Assembly: GCA_051453625.1 (NCBI GenBank)
Contig: JBOZIK010000001.1
Span: 227,754,935-227,818,934 of the forward strand
DNA from: Welwitschia mirabilis
Taxonomy: Eukaryota > Gnetophyta > Gnetopsida > Welwitschiales
Reading direction: 5' to 3'
Length of the DNA stretch: 64,000 nucleotides
Within the stretch, counting starts at the first letter, position 1. Each line of letters begins with the position of its first letter. The notes beneath the pieces were generated by a model. It was not told where the DNA came from, ran no database searches, and saw nothing but the letters and a program-made list of their open reading frames with translations. Position numbers and translations under genes: made by a program. This document shows, piece after piece, positions 45,646-57,423 of this stretch.

Positions 45646-47945
45646 TGTAAAACCCTGATTTTCATAGTTTCAAAACTTCAAACTGGCTCTAATACCAAAG
45701 TGTGACATCCATATTTCTAACTTTAAAAGTTTGAATGTTACTTATTTACCAAAGGGTTAAGTCCTCAGAAGACAATTTGATAGTATTAAAATAATTAACA
45801 TCGTCCTAAACATATGTAATTATGATGATATTCAAGTAATTATTAGCACTCTTCACATATATAGTTGTAATAATATTTTAGCACTTATTAATGCCATCAT
45901 CAAGCCTATTTATGATAGTATTTAAGGAGAAGGGAAACGCATTACCTTTTTTTGAGATTTTGTTTCTTAATAAATGGATATTAATATACCAATATTCTTT
46001 ACTCATAATTAGACTTATAATCTTCAAGAAACAACTATATGTGATGTTGATAATAAATTGCCAACTTCATACATTAATAAAAATTAATTCAAAAAAATGA
46101 AATTACAGTTGACATTTAATACATCTTTCAAGGTAAGTAAATAATTGAAGGTTCAAAATTTTTAATAAAAATTTTTCCAAAAATCATGAAGAATATTTAA
46201 TTAAAGTATCATAATTCATGGCCTATGTATATTCAAGGAAAGATGTTCTTATACATTTTCTCAATGAATCAAACCAAAAATTTCATAAAACTACAAGGAA
46301 AATACATAATGAGATAACAATTTAACTGTCAATGCACATATATGAAACATTATTTAAGAAAGGTATAAGATATCCTTAGATCATATAGTACTAAAATTTC
46401 AAAATTTATGAAGGATTATAAGATTATTAAGCAAATTTTCCAATAACACTGAAACATTAATACTTCACATCCTTATGCTCACAGTAACAATTATACTTCC
46501 AAATCTTTCCACCTATTACACATAAAAGTATGAGATGAGAATGTGAAAATCTCATAGCTCCCAGTATGATTCATGTAAGAATAGGTAATTTAGCAAGAAT
46601 TTTCAAGAGTTAAGATAGGAAAGACAAATAAATACTTTAAGAGGAATAAAACATATCACAAGCACTGAGATCTTATGGTTATGAATAAGAATATTATATT
46701 TTTAAACATATCTCAATCACTTCCCTATCTCATTCGATGATCTGTGAAGCTCACTGCCTCATTCAGTGATCTATGATTTTTATATAATTTTTTATATTTA
46801 ACTTCATTGCCTCATTTGATAAACTATGATGCCTACTACTTCATTTGATGATCTACGATTCATATTCATTATCTCATTCAACAATATATGAAGCCCACTA
46901 CCTTATTAGTGATTTCTAGTATATCTAATATTCCCACTAGCTTCTTTGAAAATCTGTGAGATTCTCACTTCACTACCTTATTTGGTAATCTATGAAGCCC
47001 ATTATCTTATTTGATGATCTTTGGAAATCCATAACCATAGGTTCAAACATAAAAATGTAAAGAAATTAAGATCAGTTTTGATCACAAGATATCATCTCAA
47101 ACCATAGATTTCAATATCACAATAACAAAGTGAATACAATAAGGATTAATCATAAACTATCATCTCATATCAAGAATAGAAAACATCAAGACATTGAAAA
47201 AAATGGTAAATGGAGACAAGGAATGTATTAAAACAAAATTTATCTTATCAAGCATCACATTAACTTAACATTTGACTTATAGAATTATAAAAATAATGAT
47301 TTCAATAATAAAAAGCACAAAGAAGGACCAACAAGGAAGCATGAAAGTATAGAATCATATCCATATATGTTTAAGCTATTTGAAGATCTTCTAAGTTTCA
47401 AAGATCTTAGACCTCATAAGCTCTAAGATTTCAAGGCAAGGTTGTTTTAGAAAATAAACTAGACTTAAAGGAGAAAGAACTCTATTTAGAGTGAAAGAAC
47501 ATAAGCAAGATAATAAAACTCAAGAATGTGAAAGGATACATCATGAACCAATGGTAAGAGGGGGCATTACATAATGTCTTATAAAGGCATGCCTAGCCAC
47601 CAGATGCTTTTAATAATATAAAAATAATGCTTCACATTTAATCACAATAATAAGGAAAAATAAATAACAAGCCTTCACAATTTACATTTAAATGCATAGA
47701 TTTTAGAAAAGTTAAATAAAATGAAAATAAATGAAATCATCACCACTACAAGAACATTCTTGAAAATTAGAAGTAACATTTTTAATCAAGATAAAAGTAA
47801 CTTAAGGCACAATTTAATATAATATCATCTCAAAAATATAATATTTAGATCAATTAGAGATTTCAAAATAATTAAATCTTTGTAAGTATTCCATTAAACT
47901 TAATCTTTGTAACTTTTTGAAATAAGTAAAAATGTGGACTTGATA
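45646..47945 (-). mobile_element. Family A 3' LTR (copy 1)
   Basis: About 2300 bp, begins TGTAAAACCCTGATTTTCAT and ends ATGTGGACTTGATA. Colinear with 57424-59767. No PBS on its left flank (copia integrase debris instead), while the right flank carries GATGAGAAA-type purines on the minus strand. It is therefore a 3' LTR of a minus-strand element. Confidence 0.75.
46715..47035. repeat. Degenerate minisatellite in family A LTR (copy 1)
   Basis: About nine degenerate units of consensus 'ctgCCTCATTTGGTGATCTGTGAAGCCCA', with AT-rich insertions between some units. The same array is at 58515-58862 and 95-215. Confidence 0.8.
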
Positions 47946-50900
47946 TTTCTCATCTTCTTAGGAAGTTTTGTCCTCAAAACTTGCTAAAAGATGAGGTCTT
48001 TACTAATTAACATCTACTTTTATCTCCCTAGTTGTTCTTTCTATAGATTAGTTATATCATATGAATCTTGAAAATATTCTTCGCATTATAGACATACAGA
48101 TCTTCATAATCTTTTTAAAGATTAATTTTGCAATTTAAACTATCATTAGTGTCTACATATACAAAATGAATCATACAATCTTACTAAGCACTTCAAAGTA
48201 AAAATATAAAACCATATTCTACCTCTTTTTTTTTTTGACAAAATTACTACAAGTATATGTTGATAGTTTCTTATTAGATGCCTCTGTATAAGAATAGTTG
48301 GTATAGACTAGCCTTTAGCTTTATATCATTGTTCTTTAATAAATAATTTCACATATCTTATTCAAGGTCACTCATATCATCAATCTAAACATTCATACAA
48401 CTTATTGTTACATTAAGAGAAACGCCAAATTACCTTTATTGCAATGCTAACCTCATGGCATTTTAACTTTAAATTTACATAAACTCTTTTGTTAATCATG
48501 ACTTCTCATATTTTCTATTTTATAGGGTGATAATGATTACTTTATTAGGGGAAAAAATGTTATTATTTAGCATATCTCTCATGAAAGGAATTTCTAAGAA
48601 AACAACTAAATAAGATTATAATTAAGTTGAACCATTTAGTTTCATATGACAAAATATCTCAATGATATTCTTACTTCAACTAAAATTAAAATATTCTTGA
48701 ACTATTAAATCCAAAAATGCAACTAAGATATGGTAACACTATAATCTCTTAATCTAAATTTGAAATAAAATTCCTAAAGTTGTTATGTTGAAATTCCTTA
48801 AGGTTAAGCTAAAAAATTATAGATGTCTTTCACACTGCACTCCTTTGTTTTGTACTTCTTCCAATGCTCCTCTGACATGTTTATTTGTATAATCTAGTTG
48901 AATTTTTCCACTTCATGATATAATATAGCATCCTAAAGTCTACCAATTAAAGAAAACAAAAGAAAATTTGTGAAATATTTCCAACTTATAATATTAATCT
49001 AAGGAAATAATTAAGACAACCATAGATGATATTGTTATTATAGATAAGCGAATACTATCTAAGTGTTACAATAATTAATCTAATTTACAATAATCATGAA
49101 TATAACTATTCATACATATAACTATTTCACACATATTTCATTAAATATGTAAACACTTTATTGTATCATATTTCATGAATATATTGACATTTTCAATTAT
49201 GTCTTTTCTTTCTTTCCTATCTTGATTATCTCTACTTAATATAACCATAAAATGTTTCCTATGTTATTTTCCTTTATATAATATAATATATTGTATAATA
49301 CTTACTATTCTAATTTACTATAAACCTTTTCTATCCTTTTCATTATATCTTGTTCATTAAATTTTCTTTATATTATCTTTGATTCTTATAAGCTTATTTC
49401 CTATCTTATCTTTACAAAGTTCACTACTTAGCCTAAGGCAAAAATCATAATTAAGTAGCTTCCACTTTAAGCCCACTTACCTTTATGTTATTTAAAATTA
49501 TTTCTATTGAAGAGAAGCTTATTATCCCTTTAATGAAATATCCTTATACTATATTATACTTATTTTATTATTTTTATGCAAAAAAAAGTAAAAAAATGCT
49601 AACCCATGAGTTCTCATTAACTACTGTCTTAACCACATCTCTATAACACTGAAATCTCCTTTCTAACTAATATCTTATCCATTGCATTATGGTATTAAAT
49701 CAAATATTTTTAGAACTCTTTCAGATATTCTTTTCCCTCCTTTTCACACTTTTCAAAGGCATTTTATGCATGGAGGACAAGTGTCCACCATGTAGGCTAC
49801 TTATTAAAAAGGGCCTATTTCCTCACCCAATGTATTTCTTTCTTAATCCAAGATTAACTCATGTTGGTCTCCAATATTTAACGTTCAACTCACACATTAC
49901 CTACCTCTACAATGTTTATCTCATAGCAGTTTTTCTATGACTGCAAATGCCTCTGCTTTCAAACTACACATTCTCTTAAGCATCCATAACATTTTCATGG
50001 TGTTTTCATCTCATCTCCACATTTTTTTTTCTACTTCTATTTTATAGGCATGGTGTTATGACATCCATTTTCAAGCTAATGCCATAGTTCCCAAGCTCAT
50101 GAGATTCCTTTCCAGGTAATATCATCCATTTCTTGAAGCTCATGTATTTTTTGTTCCTCCATCATTTTATTTGCACTTCAACACTCTGTTAAATTATTTT
50201 GCAAATGTTCTACTCCTATTTTCTCAAATGTTTAAAACCTCACTTGTATAACATAAAGAAGCCAGCAACAACAACACAACTAGTAAGAAGATCATTCTAC
50301 TAGAAATAGAGGGCTTTAAAAGCATGTCAGCATAGAAGATAGTATTGAGAAGGGATAATGCAGACAGATGCGAAGAAGAAAAAGGTTATCACTTATAAAT
50401 ACACATCCTAGAAGGATTATATTTTCATTTGGCATAGATATAGGAGAAGGCTTCTTCTAAATTCTTGTGATGTACAACTTTGCATGCTCTTGAGACTTCT
50501 CTCTATGTGCATAAAAATATTAGATCAAAAAATTGCTTGTCTACATAGTATATGCTTGATACTAATAGTGGCTTAACTATGTTTATATTACTTAAGGATG
50601 CGCATTTCTACATAGTTGTAATAGGTCATTTCCATGTTTGAATGAATTTTCTGCTAGGATCATATGTGTTATGCTTCCTTCCTTCTAATATCAAGAATAA
50701 ATATTTTGTACTTCAAGAATATTAAGATTTATTTGATAGTACTTTTATTAATAATTTAAGAATAAACACTAAAAAAAAAGGTTGTTGACTTTCAATCCTT
50801 TAATTATAATAGTTGGCTCATTATCAATCATATCTAGTAATGTTTGTCATTCTTTATTTACTAGTTCTACCCACAAACTTACCACCACTATTTTCTAGTA

Positions 50901-53366
50901 AAATCAATAATAAAAACATCATGTTTTGGGATCTCTTTTTTATTTCCTTTTCTTCATATGCTTAGAATATGTGAAATATTATGAATGACACCCACTAATA
51001 AGCTCTTAAAATGTCCCAATGATATGTGTGTGAATACTTCTTACAATATTCAATAGTACACATTAGAGATTATTTAAGCAGTCTCATGCCCATGTCAATA
51101 AAGTTTGCTTAAAAGGTACTCCTACTACATCTTATTTTTATTTTTTTATGTACAGTATGGTTGTAAAAAGTTATATATTCTTACTTTGTTAATAAAAGGT
51201 TGTTTTCTGTTACAATTATTTAGTGCATTTAAAATACTAAATTAAAGGTAAATTTTTACATATTTTGCCACTGAGTTCGTACATGAAACTTTTCCAACAG
51301 ATGTACTTTTGAATAAATAATAGGCCAATTAGATCCAAATACCACTGAAACTAGTGATGTTTAAAGGTTATGTATTTTATAGGGATGTGGCATGTGCTTT
51401 CTGCAGATAAACTCATAGGCTTCTACCTATATGATTGGTCATCAATTGTGATGCTTGTTAATGTCCTTATACGTCTATCTAGCAACCAAAAGTTTTCTAA
51501 AAGTTTTAGCTGGTAACCACCCCACTAATAACACACCCTATTTGACCACCCAGCATGCTTTAACTAGGTTTGATTACTAGGCATGCCTACTTTGACCATG
51601 ATATAGCTGTGTCATTTACTTCATTCAAACCTTTCTATAATAATTATCATCATCTATTTATCTTATTACTTGGTTTTAAAGGATATTGGTTTTTAAGTAC
51701 TTATAAGAAAGCCACCTTACTTTCTTTTGAACTAAAGGTAAATTCTCTAAATTTATGTTTTCATTTAAAAGATCTTAAAAGAAAAGGAATGATTTTTATT
51801 AGAGTTTTCATAGTAGATTTCAAAATACTAGATAACCTACATTTCAAAGTTTCACACTGGTATTCACAACAAAATGCGATGAAATTTTTATTGCACTATA
51901 AATGGTTTAAAATTTGAGTGTTTGAGTAAATACAAGGTTATTAAGAATAGAGTCATCTATTTCTTTACATGGAAACATAAGCTTAAAAAGGAACTGTAGA
52001 GTAGAAGAAAGTATGTAAGATATGTTAAAAAAATCAAATGATTCTTATTACTATTGTTTCATATTAAACTATCTTGACTTATTATAGAGATATAAAGACC
52101 TTTCTTTCTTTCTTTTTTTTAGCATCTGCTTTATTATCTTTACATCCATCTCCTAGTTTCTTATCAGTCTTACAGTTTTTATCTTAAAAACATTCTTTAA
52201 TAATGATATGATAGGAGTTGCATCTGCTTAAATTTCTCATCTTTGCAAAAGGCTTTAAAAGTTTCCTTTTGGACCTCCAGAACTACCTATAGTTGATTAT
52301 CTATTTTAGGTTAAAAAAACCTCATGAAACTTTCACAAGATTTGCAATTAATCATGGTCCTCTTATTATCCTTCGATTGGAGAGTAGAACTATTATTATT
52401 GCTTTCTTGCTTACAATGGTGGAGAAAATACTCAAGAAAGAGGACAAAAAAGGTCTCACATGGCATTCAAATTCATGCTACTTACAATATTAATTTGCTC
52501 ATCTAGATTCACATTGCCAGTTTCTAAGAAGATATCTACTATTAATCTTTTAACACCCTTCTAATAGTCATTGGTCCTTATTAAGAATTATTACTATGTA
52601 ATGTTCCAATAGGGGTTGGCCATGGATGTTCTCAAAAGCATAACATCTCTCAGGTACTTTTAATCTCTTTGAGCTACTACAATCCTCAAAATGAATGCTA
52701 TAACTAACTTCTTTCAAACGCTTCCTCTAACTCGCTATTGCATCATCTCTTTTCTTTTTTCTCCTCTATCTAACTGTTTTCGAAAACCATTCTATGTTGT
52801 TTCCATTCTTATAAGAAGGATAGTGGTGCATGCGTTTCTTATGTAACTAAGAAGCATGCTTAATTCTATGAATTAATAGCAACTTAAATAGAGAAATGCG
52901 ATCTTCCTCTATTTAATTTCTAAAACCTAATGTCTAATGTAATGGATTCATTTTCATCTTCTGCCTCATAGTGTAATGGTTCACACTCATTATAATGCTC
53001 TTTTCAATCTTGCATTACATTTGTAGGTGGTATTATTTTTATCAACACCCCTCCTCCATCACTAATTAGATGCCTTCTTTAAGATATAGTTCCTACCTCT
53101 CTCAAGAACTATGCTGAAGTAACATCAAATTTACCTTCTCATAATACCTTTCCTTATAACATAATGCATCTTCTGCAAATGGTGTCAGTTTTGTTTTCTT
53201 ATGACATCCTTCTTCTAACATAACATTCGTCTTACAAACCTTAGTTTTGGTATGGCAATAATGGTGGTAGTTTTTGATTAAGATTTTCTTCTTTTATTCT
53301 TACTTTAAGGAGGCAACAACAACTATGCCCAGTAGAATCACTAACCTAGGGCTCTGATATCAAAAT
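47946..53366 (-). mobile_element. Family A internal region (copy i)
   Basis: 5.4 kb between 3' LTR and PBS. Next to the LTR the minus strand reads GAGGACAAAACTTCCTAAGA then AGATGAGAAA, similar to the end of gypsy pol plus PPT in plants ('..AGGACG...AAGAGGGGGAGA..'). Elsewhere I read no gag, protease, RT or integrase. Open frames at 49689-49940, 51570-51917 and 52293-52506 are not conserved as frames between the three copies. Best described as a large non-coding (LARD-like) gypsy derivative, tentatively. Confidence 0.55.
53347..53364 (-). promoter_or_regulatory. Primer-binding site, initiator-Met type (A, copy i)
   Basis: Minus strand reads TTTGATATCAGAGCCCTAGG, matching TTGGTATCAGAGC (tRNA-iMet) with few changes. 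Left-adjacent to the LTR fragment starting about 53368. Confidence 0.65.
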
Positions 53367-53367
53367 G

Positions 53368-53441
53368 GAAGACCCCAACTTTCTAGTGTTGAAAACTTCA
53401 AAACTCACTCTGATGCTCTAATACCTAAAATGTATTTATAA
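53368..53441 (-). mobile_element. Family A 5' LTR fragment (copy i)
   Basis: First 74 bases of the LTR on the plus strand (TGGAAGACCCCAACTTTC..), cut by the gap at 53442. It contains a second PBS-like stretch, GATGCTCTAATACC. Confidence 0.6.
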
Positions 53442-53541
53442 NNNNNNNNNNNNNNNNNNNNNNNNNNNNNNNNNNNNNNNNNNNNNNNNNNNNNNNNNNN
53501 NNNNNNNNNNNNNNNNNNNNNNNNNNNNNNNNNNNNNNNNN
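53442..53541. other. Assembly gap, 100 N
   Basis: After it the sequence returns to material equivalent to 50571 onward. Confidence 0.99.
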
Positions 53542-54972
53542 GCTACACTTATATTACCTAAGGATGATCACTTTTTCATAGTTGCAATAGGTCATTTCCA
53601 TTTTTGAATGAATTTTCTGCTAGAATCATATGTGTTATCCTTGCTTCCTTTTAATACCAAGAATAAATATTTTGTACTTCAAGAATATTGAGATTTATTT
53701 GCATATTACTTTGTTAATAATTTAAGAATAAACACTAAAAAAAAGGTTGCTGATTTTCAATCCTTTAATTATAATAGTTGGCTCATTGTCAATCATATCT
53801 AGTAATGTTTGTCATTCTTTATTTGCTAGTTCTACCCACAAAATTACCATCACTATTTTCTAGTAAAATCAACAATAAAAACATCATGTTTTGGGATCTC
53901 TTTATTATTGCCTTTGCTTCATATGCTTATAGTATGTAAAATATTATGAACAATGCCCACTGATAAGATCTTAAAATGTCCTAATGATATGTGTGTGAAG
54001 ACCTCACACAATACTTAATACTACACATTAAAGATTATTGAAGCAATCTTAACTTTGTGTTAATAAACTTTGCTTAAAAGGTAACTCTTATTGCATTTTA
54101 TTTTTATTTCTTTATGTACAGTGTAGTTGTATAAAGCTGTATGTTCTTGATTTGTTAATAAAAGGTAGTTTTCTATTGTAATTATTTATTGCATTTAAAA
54201 TACTAAATCAAAGGTAAATTTTCACATATTTTTCCACTGAGTTTGTACATGAAACTATTCCAACTATATGTACTTTTAAATAAATAACATGCCTTAAATC
54301 TAAATATTAATAAAACCAATGATTTTTAAAGGCTATGTATTTTATAGGGCTCTGGCATGTGCTTTCTATAGACAAACTCATAGGCTTCTACTTATATAAT
54401 TAGTCATTAATTATGATGCGTGTTAATGCCTAATGCATTTGTCTTGCAGTTGAAGGTTTTCCAAAAGTTTTAGCTAGTAACCATCCCACTAATAAGACAT
54501 CCTATTTGACCACTCAACATGGTTTGACTAGGTTTGATTACTAGGCATATCTGCTTTGACTATGTTATAGCAGTGTCATTTACTTCATTCAAACCTTTCT
54601 ACAATAATTGTCATCATTTATTTATTTTATTACTTAGTTTCAAAGGATATTATAGTTTTGTAGTACTCATAAGAAAGCCACCTCATTTAGTTCTAAAGGT
54701 AAAGTCTCTGATTTGATGTCTTCATTTAAAAGATCTTAAAAGAAAAGGAATAATTTTTATTAGAGTTTTCTTGGTACATTTCAAAATACTGGGTAACCTA
54801 CATGTCAATTTTTTATATTGGTATTCATAACAAAATGTGATGAAACTTTTATTACACCATGAATGGTTTAAAATTTGCATGTTTAAGGAAATACAAGGTC
54901 ATTAAGAATAGATCCATCTATTTCTTTACATGGAAACATAAAATCTATTGTAAAGCTTAAAAAGAAAGTAAA
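53542..54972 (-). mobile_element. Family A internal region (copy ii, partial)
   Basis: Colinear with about 50571-52000 of copy i and, over its last kilobase, with 55073-56090 of copy iii. It is closer to iii (about 90%) than to i (about 84%) by eye, so it is not merely an overlap of i. Confidence 0.75.
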
Positions 54973-55072
54973 NNNNNNNNNNNNNNNNNNNNNNNNNNNN
55001 NNNNNNNNNNNNNNNNNNNNNNNNNNNNNNNNNNNNNNNNNNNNNNNNNNNNNNNNNNNNNNNNNNNNNNNN
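54973..55072. other. Assembly gap, 100 N
   Basis: Joins copies ii and iii, whose contents overlap by about 1 kb. Confidence 0.99.
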
Positions 55073-57406
55073 CAATGATAAGCTATTAAAATGTCCTAAT
55101 GATATATGTGCGAAGAACTCTCACAATATTTAATACTACACATCAAATATTATTGAAGCAACCTCAACTCTGTGTTAATAAACTTTGCTTAAAAGGTAAC
55201 TATTGTTACATCTTATTTTTATTTCTTTATGTATAGTATAGTTGTAAAAAGTTGTATGTTCTTGCTTTATTAATAAAAGATTGTTTTCTATTGTAATTAT
55301 TTATTGCATTTAAAATACTAAATCAAAGGTAAATTTTCACATATTTTACCACTGAGTTTGTACATGAAACTATTCCAACTAGATGTACTTTTAAATAAAG
55401 AACATGTCAATTAAATCTAAATATCAATGAAACCAATGATGTTTAAAGGCTATGTATTTTATAGGGCTCTGGCATGTGCTTTCTACAAACAAACTCATAG
55501 GATTCTACTTATATAATTGGTCATTAATTGTGATGCTTATTAGTGCCCTAATGCATCTGTCTAACAGTCGAAGGTTTTCCAAAAGTTTTAGCTAGTAACC
55601 ATCCCATTAATAACACATCCTATTTGACCATCCAATATGGTTTGACTAGGTTTGATTACTAGGCATGTCTTCTTTGACTATGGTATAGCCATGTCATTTA
55701 CTTCATTCAAACCTTTCTACAATAATTGTTATCATCTATTTACCTTATTACTTGGTTTCAAAGGATACTATAGTTTTGTAGTACCCATAAGAAAGCAACC
55801 TCATTTACTTCTAGACTAAAGGCGAAGTCTTTGATTTCATTTCTTTATTTAGGAGATCTTAAAAGAAAAGGAATGATTTTTATTATAGTTTTCATGGTAC
55901 ATTTCAAAATAGTAGGTAACCTACATGTCAAAACTTTACATTGGTATTTATAACAAAATGTGATGAAATTTTTATTGCACCAAGAATGGTTTAAAATTTT
56001 CGAGCTTAATAAAATACAAGGTCATTAAGAATAGAGCCATCTATTTCTTTACATGGAAATATAAAATCTATTGTAAAGCCCAAAAAGAAAGTTAAGAGTA
56101 GAAAATAAATCAAATGATTCTCCTTACTATTGTTTCATCTTGAACTACCTTGACTTATTATAGATATATGAAGACCTTTCTCTCTTCCTTTCTTTAGCAT
56201 TTACTTTATTATATTTGCATCCATCCCATAGTTTCTTATTAGTATCATGTTGTTTATCTTAAAAAATTCTTTAATAATGACATAATATGATCTGCATCAT
56301 CTTAAATTTCTTTTTGTGCAAAAGGCTTCAAAAGTTTTCTTTTGGACCTCTAGAACTACTTATTATTGACAATTTGTTTTAGGTCATAAAAGACCTTACA
56401 AAACTTTCATGAGATTTTTGATTAAGCATGCTCCTTTTATTAGCCTTTGGTTGGGGAGCAGAACTATTATTTTTACTTTCTCACTTGTAATGATGGATAA
56501 AATACTCAAGAAAGAGGATGAGAATGGTCTCAAATGGCATTCAAATTCACACTCCTTATAATATTGATTTGATTAGCTAAATTCACACTAGCAGTTTTTA
56601 AGAAGATCTCTACTATTAATCTTTTAATACCTTTCTAATAGCCATTGATTTCTATTAAGAATTATTACTTTGTAACATTCCAACAAGGGGTTGGTCATGG
56701 ATGTTATCAAAATCATAACATCTCTTAGGTACTTTTAATCTATTTAAGCTACTACAATCCTTAAAATAAATGTTGTAACTGATGTCTTTGAGATTTTCCC
56801 TATGATTTGCTATTGCATCATCTCATTTCTTTCTTCTCCTCTATGTAACTATCTTGGAAAAACCATTCTATGTTGTTTTTAAAGTGGTGCATACATTTCC
56901 TATGTAACTAATAAGCACGCTTAATTCTATTAATTGATGGCAACTCAAATAAGAAAGGTGATCTTTCTTTGTCTAATGCTTGAAACCTAATGTCTAATTA
57001 ATGGCTTCATTTTCAGCTCTTGTCTCATAGTGTAACGATTCACACTCATTATAATGCTCTTTTCAATATTGCATTACATTCGCAAGTGATATCATTTTTA
57101 TTAACATCCTTTTCCATCACTAATTAGATTCCTTCTTTGATATATAGTGTCCACCTCTCTCAAGAACTATGCTGAAACGACATCAAATTTATCTTCTAGT
57201 AATGCCTTCTCTTATAACATAATACACCTCTTGTAAATAATATCAGTTTTGTTTTCTTATGGTTTCCTTCTTCTAACATAATGTTTCTCTTACAAATGTC
57301 TCTTTTTGGTATGGTAATAATAGTATAGTTTAAGATTAAGATTTACTTCTTTTATTTTTACTTTAATAAGGCAACAACAACTATGCCCAGTAGAATCACT
57401 AACCTA
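55073..57406 (-). mobile_element. Family A internal region (copy iii, partial)
   Basis: Colinear with about 50993-53350 of copy i and continuous with PBS and complete 5' LTR on its right. No coding remnant recognised. Confidence 0.75.
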
Positions 57407-57421
57407 GGGCTCTAATACCAA
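57404..57421 (-). promoter_or_regulatory. Primer-binding site, initiator-Met type (A, copy iii)
   Basis: Minus strand reads TTTGGTATTAGAGCCCTAGG directly next to the LTR end (GGGGTTTTACA). It matches TGGTATCAGAGC with one C-to-T change. Confidence 0.75.
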
Positions 57422-57423
57422 AT

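Noticed and set aside
45701-47945. TGTGACATCC at 45701 as the left LTR boundary
   Set aside because: The homology with the other LTR continues 55 bases further left and stops exactly at TGTAAAACCC (45646), and the best PBS abuts the equivalent base at 57424.
49689-49940. 83-codon plus-strand open frame in family A internal region
   Set aside because: Opposite to the element's orientation, no recognisable domain, and no support from the other internal copies.
51570-51917. 115-codon plus-strand open frame (partly repeated at 54534-54716)
   Set aside because: The homologous frames in copies ii and iii are broken at different places with no sign of codon-level conservation; it also runs against the element's orientation.
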